Below, in pieces: positions 18,382 through 26,738 of a DNA stretch of 64,000 bases. The stretch comes from Planctomycetota bacterium (lineage in GTDB: Bacteria; Planctomycetota; JAJSAM01; JAJVHW01): positions 20,819 through 84,818 of the forward strand of contig JAJFFG010000078.1 in the NCBI GenBank assembly GCA_021776825.1, given 5' to 3'. The position numbers were made by a program, and so were the translations under genes. Under the pieces are notes generated by a model. That model worked only from the letters and a program-made list of their open reading frames with translations, did not search any database and was not told where the DNA came from. Position 1 is the stretch's first letter. Every line of letters starts with the position of its first letter.

Positions 18382-18444
18382 TCCGGCTCGGACGGAACTG
18401 ACTCCTGCTCGATCCGAACTGGCTCCTTCTCGAACGGAATTGGG
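18361..18444 (+). repeat. Four 21-bp tandem units spanning a stop codon
   Basis: Units start at 18361, 18382, 18403 and 18424. The first encodes the last six codons plus the TGA stop of the GT-C/TPR gene (18379-18381). The second repeats the same GGAACTGA stop word; the third and fourth have drifted to CTGG and TTGG. The period is a multiple of 3, so the extra TGA stays in frame. Confidence 0.9.
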
Positions 18445-18520
18445 CACCGGTTCGCGCTCTCGGCGTGAGCGGTGGTTCGCTCGGGGGTTCCGAGGCTCGC
18501 TCGGTACACTCCTCCGGCCC

Positions 18521-19672
18521 ATGAGCGATCGCGACGCTGCCGACGAGTTCCTCTACGTGGATCGCCACGACCAGTGGCGCGCCGCAGCGGATCGCATCTG
18601 CTCGGCCGACGTGCTGGCCGTCGACACCGAGGCGAACAGCATGCACGCGTACGTCGAGCAGGTCTGCCTGGTGCAGATCGCGACGGAGCTGGACGACGCC
18701 TTCGTGATCGATCCGCTCGCGCTCGACGATCTCGACGACCTTGCCGAGCCGCTGGCCCATCCCGACGTCGTGACGATCTTCCACGGCGCCGACTTCGACG
18801 TGACCAGCCTGCGTCGCGACTTCGGGTTCGAGTTCGCCGGGATCTTCGACACGATGGTCGCCGCACAGCTCCTGGGCGACGAGAAGCTGTCGCTTCGCGA
18901 TCTCGTCGAGCGCTTCTTCGGTGTCACGCTCGAGAAGGCGCACACGCGCGCCGACTGGGGCAAGCGTCCGCTCACGCGCGATCAGATCGACTACAGCTAC
19001 CTGGACGTCAAGTACCTGGTGGAACTCTGGCGCGTTCAGCTCGAGCGGCTCGAGGATGCCGATCTGCTCGAGGAGGCGGAGATCGAGTTCGAGCGCCTGG
19101 CCTTGCGCGAACCCGCGGAGCGCGGTTTCGATCCGCACGGATGGGCGCGCATCAAGGGCGCGAAGGAGCTGGCTCCCGAGGAGAAGGCCATCCTGGTCGA
19201 GCTCTACGCCGTTCGCGATCGCCTGGGGCAGAAGCTGAACCGGCCCGTGTTCAAGGTCCTCGGCAACGACACGATGCTGCGCATCGCTCGAGCGCGTCCG
19301 TCCCATCGCGGTCAGCTGACGGACATCAAGGGCGTCTCCTCGTTCGTCGTCGGACGCATGGGCAAGGACATGGTCAACGCCGTCGCGCGCGGCCTCGAGC
19401 AGGGCGAGCCCGCGAAGCCTCCTCCGCGTCGACCCGATCCTCGACGTCGACTCGACTACGGCTCGCAGAAGCGCCTCGGTCGTATCCGGGACTGGCGCAA
19501 CGTGGCGTCCGAGAAGTCCGGCGTGACCACGATGGCGATCCTCCCCAACTATGCGATGTTCGAGATTGCTCGACTGAGGCCGGACTCGCTGGCCGAGCTC
19601 GAGCAGGTGCCCGGCGTTGGACGCCGACGGATGGAGAAATGGGGCGACGCGATCCTCGGGCTGGCGCTCTGA
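18521..19672 (+). CDS. rnd: Ribonuclease D-like 3'-5' exoribonuclease
   Basis: 383 residues. The DEDDy exonuclease core is complete: VDTEAN with D35 and E37, FHGADFDV with D91/D93, and YSYLD with Y158 and D162. A helical HRDC domain (about 210-295, starting around KELAPEEKAILVELYAVRD) follows, and a second HRDC-like segment ends the protein. RNase D trims 3' ends of tRNAs and other stable RNAs using two metal ions. The ATG at 18521 directly precedes the conserved domain. The upstream 140 bp holds the tandem repeats of the previous gene. The stop overlaps or nearly overlaps the next gene. Confidence 0.92.
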   Translation: MSDRDAADEFLYVDRHDQWRAAADRICSADVLAVDTEANSMHAYVEQVCLVQIATELDDAFVIDPLALDDLDDLAEPLAHPDVVTIFHGADFDVTSLRRDFGFEFAGIFDTMVAAQLLGDEKLSLRDLVERFFGVTLEKAHTRADWGKRPLTRDQIDYSYLDVKYLVELWRVQLERLEDADLLEEAEIEFERLALREPAERGFDPHGWARIKGAKELAPEEKAILVELYAVRDRLGQKLNRPVFKVLGNDTMLRIARARPSHRGQLTDIKGVSSFVVGRMGKDMVNAVARGLEQGEPAKPPPRRPDPRRRLDYGSQKRLGRIRDWRNVASEKSGVTTMAILPNYAMFEIARLRPDSLAELEQVPGVGRRRMEKWGDAILGLAL

Positions 19673-20391
19673 ACCCGGTCAAGCGGACCGTGACCACGGT
19701 GGTCGTCCTCGCGGCGATCACGTGCATCGTGCTGCTGGCGCTCCTCGACCAGATCCAGGGCTTCCAGGCGACGCAGCCGCCACAGGCTCCGCCGCGTCAG
19801 ACGCCACCGGCGAGCGAGTCGCCCACCTCGACCGACGGGACCCCTGAGGCCGACGACCTCGGCGAGCCGGTCCCCGGTGAGGCCTCTGGACGCGTTCAGT
19901 TCTCCGACGGCTCCGCTGCGGCCGGCGTCGAGATCGCCATCTCGATCCTCGGCCAGGACGGTGAGCTGCCACGGGAACTGCGGGTCACGACCGATGCCGA
20001 CGGAGCGTTCGCTCTACGTGTCGGTGACGGCGGGATCACGACCATCGCCGCCTCGCTCGGACCGCTCTCGGCCTCGATCGAGAACGATCCGAGCGCCGCG
20101 GGAGTGCGTGTCACGCTGCGATTCCCCGCGACGTTCGATCTGCGTGGCCGCGTGCAGCGGACCGACAATCGCGCTGGCATCGCCCGCGCGGTCGTCTCCT
20201 GCGGCGGGCACGAGTCGCCGACCGATGCGGAGGGCGCGTTCGCGCTGGTTGTTCCGTCGAGCGTCGTCACCGATGGGCGAGCGGAGATCCGGGTCGGCGC
20301 TTCCGGCTACGAGTCGCTGGTCGATCTCACGCCGTGGGGGCGCCCGGCGCCGCACTACCGGGATCTGACGTTCCGCCTGACTCCTCGCTGA
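19639..20391 (+). CDS. Membrane-anchored protein with carboxypeptidase-regulatory-like beta domains
   Basis: About 250 residues. A basic start and one hydrophobic helix (TVVVLAAITCIVLLALL) form a signal anchor, followed by a Pro/Thr/Glu-rich linker. Two repeats of the carboxypeptidase-regulatory type then follow: GRVQFSDGSAAAGVEIAI ... TDADGAFALRV and a second with GRVQRTDNRAGIARAVV ... TDAEGAFALVV. This fold (transthyretin-like) is common in exported binding proteins. The start is uncertain: the ATG at 19639 overlaps RNase D by 34 bp but keeps the KR before the helix; a GTG at 19690 would lose it. Its last 65 bp overlap the 3' end of folC on the opposite strand. Confidence 0.6.
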   Translation: MGRRDPRAGALNPVKRTVTTVVVLAAITCIVLLALLDQIQGFQATQPPQAPPRQTPPASESPTSTDGTPEADDLGEPVPGEASGRVQFSDGSAAAGVEIAISILGQDGELPRELRVTTDADGAFALRVGDGGITTIAASLGPLSASIENDPSAAGVRVTLRFPATFDLRGRVQRTDNRAGIARAVVSCGGHESPTDAEGAFALVVPSSVVTDGRAEIRVGASGYESLVDLTPWGRPAPHYRDLTFRLTPR

Positions 20392-21952
20392 AGGTCGCTG
20401 CGGCATCCTCGAGTTCCAGCGCTGAATCTCGGAGACCCAGCGCTGAATCTCGGAGACCCAGCACGGCACCGCATAGGTAGAGGCTGCCGGTGACGATCAC
20501 CGTTCCCTCGGCGCGCGCCTGCTCGCGGGCAGCGTCGAGACCGGCGGCGACGGAGTTCGCGCCGGACGCGCCGAGCCCGACCGACCGCGCCGCCGCGGCG
20601 ATCTCCTCCGGGGACGCGGCACGTCGGCCACCGGTGCTGACGCCGACGATGGCATCGATTGCCGGGGCGAGCGCGGCGAACGAGCCGGCGATGTCCTTGT
20701 CCCGCGCCATCGCGAAGAGCGCCACGCGTGGCCGGGGAGCAGCGAGGTCGTCGAGCGCCCGCGCGAGGACGGCGAGGCTGGCTGGACTGTGGGCGCCGTC
20801 CACCAGCACGAGCGGGCCGGGGTTGATCAGGCCAGTGTCGATCAGGCCAGTGTCGATCAGGCCGGTGTCGATCAGGCCGGTGTCGATCACGTCGAGACGG
20901 GCCCGGAGGCGTGTCGTGGCGACTCCCGATCGGATTGCCTGCGCGTCGATCGGCGGGCCCGACCAGGCGACGACGTCGGCGGTGACGGCAGCCAGGGCGG
21001 CGTTCTGGGCCTGATGCGCGCCGCGGAGGGGGGTCGCGAGCGGCTCCGGCGCTCGCCCGGGACGGACGAGGACGAAGCGCGTGCCCGTGTTCCCATCTCG
21101 TTCCGCGTCGAGTCGGCTCGTCACGACCTGGTTCACCTCGAAGTCGCGGCCTCGATGGACCAGTGATGCGCCGCACTCGACCGTGCGCGAGGCGATCTCA
21201 GCGAACCCGCCGCCGTCCGCCGTGAGCCCACAGAGCAGTGGGCGATCCGATCGGGCCGCCGCGACCTTCTCCCGCGCCACGGCAGCGAGGGTGGTCCCGA
21301 GCTGCTCGGTGTGATCCAGCGAGATCGTCGTCAGCACCACACCGAGCGCATCCGCCGCCGTCGTGGCGTCCAGCCGTCCTCCCATGCCCGCCTCGAGCAC
21401 GACGGCGTCGCAGCCCGCAGCAGCAAAGGCGACGAGCGCGGCCGCCGTGTGGATCTCGAAGAACGTGCAGGGTGTGCCGGCGGCCAGCATTGCCTCGACG
21501 TGGGGACGCACGTGCTGCAGCGCGTCGCGGAGCACGTCGTCCGGGGCCGGCACCCCGTCGACGCGGATGCGTTCCCGCGGATGCACGAGGTGCGGCGACG
21601 AGTAGAGGCCGGTGCGTCGCCCGGACGCCACGAGGATCGAAGCGAGCGTCGCCGCGGTGCTGCCCTTGCCCTTGCTGCCGACGATCTGCACGACGTCGTA
21701 GGCCTGATCTGGGCGGCCCAGCCGAGCGAGGAGCCGGCGGACCCGGTCGAGGCCGTACGTGCGCTCGTCGTAGCGCTGCGCGGCCATGGTCTCGTAGTTC
21801 GTGCTCGCGGCGAGCCAGGCGAAGGCCTCGTCGAACGTGCGGAACGGCGCGGTGTTCGACGCGCTGTTCAGCGCGCTGTTCGGCGCAGTGTTCGGAACGC
21901 AGTTCGGCGGGGCACTCGAGGCCGGATCTGGCTGAGACGGGGGCGACGACAC
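20327..21952 (-). CDS. folC: Folylpolyglutamate synthase / dihydrofolate synthase
   Basis: 541 residues, longer than the usual 420-450. A Mur-ligase type P-loop GSKGKGST lies at 92-99; SSPHLVHPRERI, EAGMGGRLDATT and ISLDHTEQLG are classic FolC signatures. The C-terminal Mur-like domain begins LVLVDGAHSPAS. The enzyme adds glutamate to dihydropteroate or folates using ATP. The excess length comes from three low-complexity stretches: an N-terminal one (residues 15-35), TGLID repeats (357-376) just before the C-terminal domain, and LGLRDSA repeats near the end (498-511), plus a Ser/Gly/Pro tail. The start is GTG at 21952; a later start cannot be excluded. The 3' end overlaps the convergent gene by 65 bp. 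Confidence 0.93.
   Translation of the reverse strand: MSSPPSQPDPASSAPPNCVPNTAPNSALNSASNTAPFRTFDEAFAWLAASTNYETMAAQRYDERTYGLDRVRRLLARLGRPDQAYDVVQIVGSKGKGSTAATLASILVASGRRTGLYSSPHLVHPRERIRVDGVPAPDDVLRDALQHVRPHVEAMLAAGTPCTFFEIHTAAALVAFAAAGCDAVVLEAGMGGRLDATTAADALGVVLTTISLDHTEQLGTTLAAVAREKVAAARSDRPLLCGLTADGGGFAEIASRTVECGASLVHRGRDFEVNQVVTSRLDAERDGNTGTRFVLVRPGRAPEPLATPLRGAHQAQNAALAAVTADVVAWSGPPIDAQAIRSGVATTRLRARLDVIDTGLIDTGLIDTGLIDTGLINPGPLVLVDGAHSPASLAVLARALDDLAAPRPRVALFAMARDKDIAGSFAALAPAIDAIVGVSTGGRRAASPEEIAAAARSVGLGASGANSVAAGLDAAREQARAEGTVIVTGSLYLCGAVLGLRDSALGLRDSALELEDAAATFSEESGGTSDPGSAAPGAPTA
20420..20461 (-). repeat. Two perfect 21-bp units in the folC 3' region
   Basis: Units 20420-20440 and 20441-20461 are identical and encode LGLRDSA twice. 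A more divergent third unit follows towards 20404 (LELEDAA). Confidence 0.85.
20825..20884 (-). repeat. Four 15-bp units inside folC
   Basis: Units begin at 20825, 20840, 20855 and 20870. The first two are identical to each other, as are the last two, and the pairs differ by one base. They encode repeats of IDTGL on the minus strand, inserted at the border between the central and C-terminal FolC domains. Confidence 0.9.
21849..21908 (-). repeat. Five degenerate 12-bp units at the folC 5' end
   Basis: The 12-bp periodicity GCGCTGTTCGGC-like (plus strand) runs from about 21849 to 21908 and encodes the Asn/Ser/Ala/Pro-rich N-terminal extension NTAPNSALNSASNTAP. This is the third in-frame tract in the same gene. 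Confidence 0.75.
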
Positions 21953-22047
21953 GCACAGAGTGTCGCCCGCGCGCGGGTGATGCGGCGCGATTCACCGGCC
22001 TGGGGTATCCTCGGGACGCCTGTCCGGGTCCCCTCGGAGGTTCCACC

Positions 22048-23475
22048 GTGTACAAGGTTCCAAAGGGTCCCGACTCTCGGGATTCGTCCGTACCCCCGCC
22101 GCCCGGCTTCCTGGTCTCCCCGAAGGCCGGGATCGGCGGTCTCGCGTTTGCCTTCGTCCTCCTCATCGGCGCATTTGCGGCGATGGGGATCTATGGCATG
22201 GGCTCCGATGACGAGCCCGAGTCCGTCACGCTCCCTCGTATCGAGATGCAGAACGTCGGTGAGGGCGAACTCGCCGAGATTCTGCCCGAAGAGGTCAGCC
22301 GCAAGCTCCAGGACGAGCTCTTCACCTGGTTCCGCGCGAACGACCGCTCCCCGATCTCCGATCGCGAGCCCGTGGCCGAGCAGGAATGGGTCGACCACCT
22401 GCTGAGCGGCGACGTGCGCGTGCGGCTGGATCGTCTGCCACCGCGCGTCTTCGGCGGTCTGGACAACGTGCCGCGCGTGATCGACGAGCCGGGTCCGTAC
22501 CGCGGCGCCCTCGTGCGCGTCTGGGCGCGCGTGGACACCATCACCGAGATCCAGCTCGATTTCTCGGGCTCGACGCAGACGGCATGGCGGCTGAGCAGCG
22601 TCGATGCGAACGGCGTCCCGTGGATCATCACGTGCACGTCGGCTCCGCCGAGCGAGGTGGAGTCGGGCTCGTGGGTGAAGGTCTACGGGGTCTTCACGAA
22701 GCTCTGGCCCTTGGCGGATCGTCACGAACCGGCGTTCCACGCGCTGTCCGGGCGACGCATCGTCGCCTCGTTCGCGCCGGCGACGAACCGGCGCCCGCAG
22801 CTCGAGTGGTTGGAGCAGGTGCGCGACTTCACTCCCGAGGAGTCCGAGAAGCTCGAGGACGAGCCGTTCTACGGGATGCTGAACTACGTCCGGACGCTCG
22901 GACCCGAGGGGTACCGCGAGCTCCGCGACAGCGGCGAGATCGACGTGATCGATCTCACGGGCAGCGCCGGCGCGACCGAGCTGAGCGAGAAGCCCCAGGC
23001 GTGGCGGTTCACTCCGGTGCGGCTGCGCGTGGCTCCCCTGCTCGACGAGTTTGTCGTCGACAGCTACATCCCCGAGAACCCCGGGAACATCGAGTTCGTC
23101 TACCGCGGCTTCGTCGTGGACGACCAGACGCGACCGATCTGGTTCATCACGCCGTTCCGCAAGGGGCAGTTCGACCTGCAGGAGTCGCGGATCGTCGAGG
23201 TCGAGGGCTTCTTCTACAAGCGCAAGCACGTGCGCACGGCGACGGGCAAGCGCTACTGGATGCCCATCGTGATCGGCGCGGACGTGCGGCCCGTCGAGCT
23301 CGGCAATGTCGGCGGCCCGACCAGTCTGACGGTCGTGCTGGGCGTGGTCGTCGTGGGCTCGATCATCATGCTCTTCGTGTTCCTGTTCGTCTGGCGCAAG
23401 GAGCGGCTGCGCGAGCTCGAGACGCGACGCCGAGTGGCCGAGCGTCGCGGACACGGTCGCAGTCCATCGCTGTGA
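22048..23475 (+). CDS. Unrecognised two-TM protein with a large extracytoplasmic domain
   Basis: 475 residues. One hydrophobic helix lies at about 29-50 (GGLAFAFVLLIGAFAAMGIY) and a second near the C-terminus (LTVVLGVVVVGSIIMLFVFLF), followed by a basic tail (WRKERLRELETRRR). The roughly 370 residues between them are probably outside the membrane and rich in beta-type segments (RGALVRVWARVDTITEIQLD; SWVKVYGVFTKLWPL), a pattern suggesting two OB-like or similar small beta folds. I do not recognise the family. The GTG start at 22048 has an excellent CGGAGG 7 bases upstream. Its TGA overlaps the aroB start as GTGA, so the two are probably translationally coupled. Confidence 0.7.
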   Translation: MYKVPKGPDSRDSSVPPPPGFLVSPKAGIGGLAFAFVLLIGAFAAMGIYGMGSDDEPESVTLPRIEMQNVGEGELAEILPEEVSRKLQDELFTWFRANDRSPISDREPVAEQEWVDHLLSGDVRVRLDRLPPRVFGGLDNVPRVIDEPGPYRGALVRVWARVDTITEIQLDFSGSTQTAWRLSSVDANGVPWIITCTSAPPSEVESGSWVKVYGVFTKLWPLADRHEPAFHALSGRRIVASFAPATNRRPQLEWLEQVRDFTPEESEKLEDEPFYGMLNYVRTLGPEGYRELRDSGEIDVIDLTGSAGATELSEKPQAWRFTPVRLRVAPLLDEFVVDSYIPENPGNIEFVYRGFVVDDQTRPIWFITPFRKGQFDLQESRIVEVEGFFYKRKHVRTATGKRYWMPIVIGADVRPVELGNVGGPTSLTVVLGVVVVGSIIMLFVFLFVWRKERLRELETRRRVAERRGHGRSPSL

Positions 23476-24557
23476 TCGCGCCGCGTCGTATCGACGTCGA
23501 CGTGGCTCCGATGCCGTACGGCGTCACGATCGGATCGGGGCTCCTGGCGTCGCTCGGTGAGCGACTCCGTGCGGACCTCGACCCCGGCCCGTGCGCGCTC
23601 GTCACCGACGAGGGCGTGGCGGCGACACCGCATGCCGATGCGGCGACCGATGGACTCCGCGCGGCGGGCTTCGAGCCGGTGCGCGTCGTCGTGCCGACGG
23701 GCGAGGCCGCGAAGACGCCACGCGTGGCGGGCTTCGTCTGGAGTGCGCTCGCTGCCGCCGGCCTTGGCCGGGACCGCTGCGTGGTCGCCGTCGGAGGAGG
23801 CGCGGTGGGGGATCTCGCGGGCTTCGCCGCCGCAACGTGGATGCGCGGTGTCGATCTCGTGCACGTGCCGACGACGGTGCTGGCGATGGCCGACAGCAGC
23901 GTCGGTGGGAAGACCGGCGTGAACCTCTCCGCCGGCAAGAACCTGGTGGGAGCCTTTCACCAGCCCCGTGCCGTGCTGGCGGACGTCGACACGCTGACCA
24001 CCCTGCCGCGTCGCGACGTCGCATCGGGGCTCGCGGAGGTCGTGAAGTGTGCGGTGCTCGCCGATCGGGCGGCGCTCGCGACGCTGAGCCAGAACGCCGT
24101 CGCGCTGCTGAAGGGCGCGCCGGGCCCGCTCGTCGACGCTGTCTCGCTCGGCGTGCGCGTGAAGGCCGAGATCGTGGCCGCCGATCCCTTCGAGCGCAGC
24201 GGGCGTCGCGCGCTGCTGAACCTCGGGCACACCACGGGTCATGCGCTGGAGACGGTCACCGGTCACGGCGTGTTGCGGCATGGCGAGGCCGTCGCGATCG
24301 GCCTCGTCGTCGCCGCGCGTCTCGCAGCAGCGCGCGGCAGCGGCCCGGCGGATCTCGTGACTACGCTGGAGGATCTGCTCATCGCGCTCGAGCTGCCGAT
24401 CGCCGTGCCGGATGGCGTGGATCCAGAACACGTCGTCGCGGCCACTGCGCTCGACAAGAAGCGCGCAGCGGGCGAGCGCCGCATGGTGCTGCCGACGCTG
24501 GACGGAGCTGAGGTGGTCCCGGTGACCGACGACGCGCTGCGCGCCGCGCTCGCGTAG
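23472..24557 (+). CDS. aroB: 3-dehydroquinate synthase
   Basis: 361 residues. NAD-binding motif VAVGGGAVGDLAGFAAATW (about 106-123), then VPTTVLAMADSSVGGKTGVN (132-151), the GLAEVVK segment carrying a zinc-ligand glutamate, and the zinc-ligand histidine in LGHTTGHALE (about 255-264) with a further HGEAV histidine. All expected catalytic residues are present. AroB makes 3-dehydroquinate from DAHP in the shikimate pathway. The GTG start overlaps the upstream TGA. Downstream is a pseudopilin-like gene after 50 bp, not a shikimate gene. Confidence 0.95.
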   Translation: MIAPRRIDVDVAPMPYGVTIGSGLLASLGERLRADLDPGPCALVTDEGVAATPHADAATDGLRAAGFEPVRVVVPTGEAAKTPRVAGFVWSALAAAGLGRDRCVVAVGGGAVGDLAGFAAATWMRGVDLVHVPTTVLAMADSSVGGKTGVNLSAGKNLVGAFHQPRAVLADVDTLTTLPRRDVASGLAEVVKCAVLADRAALATLSQNAVALLKGAPGPLVDAVSLGVRVKAEIVAADPFERSGRRALLNLGHTTGHALETVTGHGVLRHGEAVAIGLVVAARLAAARGSGPADLVTTLEDLLIALELPIAVPDGVDPEHVVAATALDKKRAAGERRMVLPTLDGAEVVPVTDDALRAALA

Positions 24558-24607
24558 ACGCTCCATCTGCGCCCGCGCCGCGCCGATGGTCAGGGTGGAG
24601 CGCCCTC

Positions 24608-25330
24608 GTGAATCCGGACCCGCCGCCCTCGTCCCGCATGCCGCATGGCTTCGTCACCCTCGTCGTTCTGCTCGTGCTCGGCGCGATCTACGGCGCGCTC
24701 GGCGTGGCGCGCGACCACGTCAGCATCCGAGCGCGCTCGAGGCTCGACGGGGTTGTCCGATGGTGGCCGTGGCGCTCTAACATCGGGCACGGGAGCGAGG
24801 TCGACGCGGTCGTCACGCTGCGCAATCTCGCGTCCGCGCAGGCGCAGTTCTCGGCCTCCGCTGCCGTCGACCGGGATCGCGACGGACTCGGGGAGTTCGG
24901 GACGTTCGCGGAACTGAGCGGCGCTGTCGCTCTGCGTGGTCGCGGCATCTCACTCAACCCGCCGGTTCTCTCCGGGGTCTTTCGCACAGGGAGCGCCGGA
25001 GGCGTCGTCCGGCGCAGCGGCTACGAGCTTCGCCTTCACCTGCCGACGAGTGACGGCGTCGCAGGCGTCGATGGAGTCGATGCCGATCCGGATGCGTCCG
25101 AACGGCGCTGGTGCGCCTATGCGTGGCCGACGCGATTCGACTACTCGGGGCTCCGCACCTTCGCCATCGACCACAACGGCGAGATCTGGGCGACGACGTC
25201 GGAGCTCTATGACGGTCCGAGTGGCCCCGCGCCCGATGCGGCGTACGCGCCGGATGCTGGCGGGCAGATCGGTGACGCGATGTCCGGCATTGTCGGCGCG
25301 GACGGCAACGTCTGGCGACGCATCAACTGA
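24608..25330 (+). CDS. Pseudopilin-like secreted protein
   Basis: 240 residues. A short polar leader ends in GF, followed by one hydrophobic helix (VTLVVLLVLGAIYGAL), and the body carries LRNLASAQAQF and DRDGLGEFGTFAELSG. The combination of a prepilin-like GF/hydrophobic start with an alpha-helical LRNLASAQ stretch is typical of a group of pseudopilin-like proteins I associate with planctomycete genomes; the function is not established. The end FAIDHNGEIWATT resembles pilin-like C-terminal beta segments. GTG start with GGTGGAG upstream. No other pilus or type II secretion gene is near. Element B2 starts five bases after the stop. Confidence 0.65.
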   Translation: MNPDPPPSSRMPHGFVTLVVLLVLGAIYGALGVARDHVSIRARSRLDGVVRWWPWRSNIGHGSEVDAVVTLRNLASAQAQFSASAAVDRDRDGLGEFGTFAELSGAVALRGRGISLNPPVLSGVFRTGSAGGVVRRSGYELRLHLPTSDGVAGVDGVDADPDASERRWCAYAWPTRFDYSGLRTFAIDHNGEIWATTSELYDGPSGPAPDAAYAPDAGGQIGDAMSGIVGADGNVWRRIN

Positions 25331-25333
25331 CAC

Positions 25334-25570
25334 CTGGCAGGCTGTCGGAGCTGCGGCCTCGACGGGCCACCCAGCATGGCGCGACAGCCTGCCAGCCATA
25401 GGCCGACTGGGTGCCGAGCGGCGGCGAACGGCCGTGCGGCCGGGCCGCGTGCGGGCCCAGGTGCTGATGCGGACGGTCCCGAGCGGATCTGTCGACGACG
25501 TCCCTGACTAGCCGCCTGTCGCGCCGGCGGTCTCTCGCACGGCGACGCCGCAACTCCGACAGGCGGCTAG
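25334..25570 (+). repeat. Double-hairpin element family B, copy B2
   Basis: Hairpin 1 has perfect 12-bp arms at 25336-25347 and 25382-25393; the CCATAGGCCGAC word follows at 25396. Hairpin 2 has perfect 14-bp arms at 25508-25521 and 25557-25570, both ending in CTAG. Relative to B1 and B3 several pairs change on both sides of the stem, so pairing is preserved. It lies between the pseudopilin gene and dprA, both on the plus strand. Confidence 0.85.
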
Positions 25571-25607
25571 CTGTGTAACCTTCGCGTCTCCCACGCGTCC
25601 CTCTCCT

Positions 25608-26708
25608 GTGGTGCAGGACGATCCCGAGGATCCAGAGGTGCTGGCACGGCTGCGTCTGGCGCACACGCCTGGCGTGACGCCGCGCGCGGCCTGTCGTCTC
25701 GTGGCGGCGTGTGGATCGGCCCGGGCGGGACTTGCGGCGGGGCGCGGCACGTGGAAACGCGTGCTCGGTGCGGCCCGTACCGACGCGCTCGCCGCCGGAC
25801 CGTCGGAGGATGATGCGCGACGCGAGCTCGCCCGTGTTCGGCGAGGCGGCGCCCAGATCCTCGTTCCCGGTTCGGCGGGCTGGCCCGAGTCGCTCGACGA
25901 GCTCTCCGACCCGCCCCTCATCCTGCACGCTCTCGGCGACCTCGTGCCGGCGGACGTCCGCGGCGTGGCGATCGTGGGCGCTCGCCGCGCGTCGGCGTAC
26001 GGACGCTCGCAGGCGCGACGGCTCGCGACCGAACTCGCGGCGCTCGGGATCACCGTGGTCTCGGGCATGGCTCGCGGTGTCGACGGCGCGGCACATCGGG
26101 CCGCGCTCGACGCCGGCGGCCGAACGGTGGCCGTGCTGGGTGCGGGGCTCGCCCGACCGTATCCGCCGGAGCACGCGGCGCTCATGGGCGACATCTCACG
26201 CGGCGGCGTCGTGTTGACCGAGTTCGCTCTCGACATGCCGCCGCTCGCGCATCACTTCCCGCGTCGGAACCGGCTCCTCGCGGCGCTCTCACGGGCGGTG
26301 ATCGTGGTCGAGGCCGGCGAGCGCTCCGGCTCGCTGATCACCGCGGATCACGCGCTTGACCTGGGACGCGACGTTCTGGCGGTTCCAGGACGAGTCGACT
26401 CGCCAGGTAGCCGCGGCACGCACCGCCTGCTCCGCGAGGGCGCGGCGCTCTGCGACGGCGTGGCGGACGTGCTCCGGGCGCTGGGGCTCGAGCCGGACGA
26501 GACCACTCCGGACGCCGGCGAGCGTGAACTCGGCCGCACCGCCACGGAACGGCGACTCCTCGCGGCGCTTCGTGGCGAGGATCTCGACGCGGATGCGCTT
26601 CTGGAGGCGGCGGGAGTGGCCCTCGCAGACGGCCTTGCTGCGATCACCGCGCTGGAGTTGCGCAACGTCGTCCGACTCGGGGCCGACGGGCGCTACTCGC
26701 GATCGTGA
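25608..26708 (+). CDS. dprA: DNA-processing protein DprA
   Basis: 366 residues. The Rossmann-like DprA/Smf core is clear: VAIVGARRASAYGRSQ, VVSGMARGVDGAAHRAALDAGG, AVLGAGLARPYPPEH, FPRRNRLLAALSRAVIVVEAG and SGSLITADHALDLGRDVLAVPG. An N-terminal helix-hairpin-helix-like stretch and a C-terminal winged-helix-like region flank it. DprA loads RecA onto incoming single-stranded DNA during transformation. GTG start at 25608, 38 bp after element B2. The TGA stop lies inside a copy of the family A terminal repeat (26703-26717). With the comF-like gene at the window start it hints that the organism has uptake genes, but they are not clustered. Confidence 0.93.
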   Translation: MVQDDPEDPEVLARLRLAHTPGVTPRAACRLVAACGSARAGLAAGRGTWKRVLGAARTDALAAGPSEDDARRELARVRRGGAQILVPGSAGWPESLDELSDPPLILHALGDLVPADVRGVAIVGARRASAYGRSQARRLATELAALGITVVSGMARGVDGAAHRAALDAGGRTVAVLGAGLARPYPPEHAALMGDISRGGVVLTEFALDMPPLAHHFPRRNRLLAALSRAVIVVEAGERSGSLITADHALDLGRDVLAVPGRVDSPGSRGTHRLLREGAALCDGVADVLRALGLEPDETTPDAGERELGRTATERRLLAALRGEDLDADALLEAAGVALADGLAAITALELRNVVRLGADGRYSRS

Positions 26709-26738
26709 ACGATGCGGTCTGGCTCACATCGTTCACGA
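26703..26738. terminator. Perfect 12-bp hairpin over the dprA stop
   Basis: Arms 26703-26714 and 26727-26738 are perfectly complementary around a 12-base loop. The left arm contains the dprA stop and is itself a copy of the right terminal repeat of family A; the right arm is the left end of element A2. No T-tract follows. Confidence 0.55.

Noticed and set aside
24558..24607. Hairpin CGCTCCA/TGGAGCG downstream of aroB as a terminator
   Set aside because: Only seven pairs around a loop of about 30 bases and no T-tract; also overlaps the next gene's ribosome-binding site.
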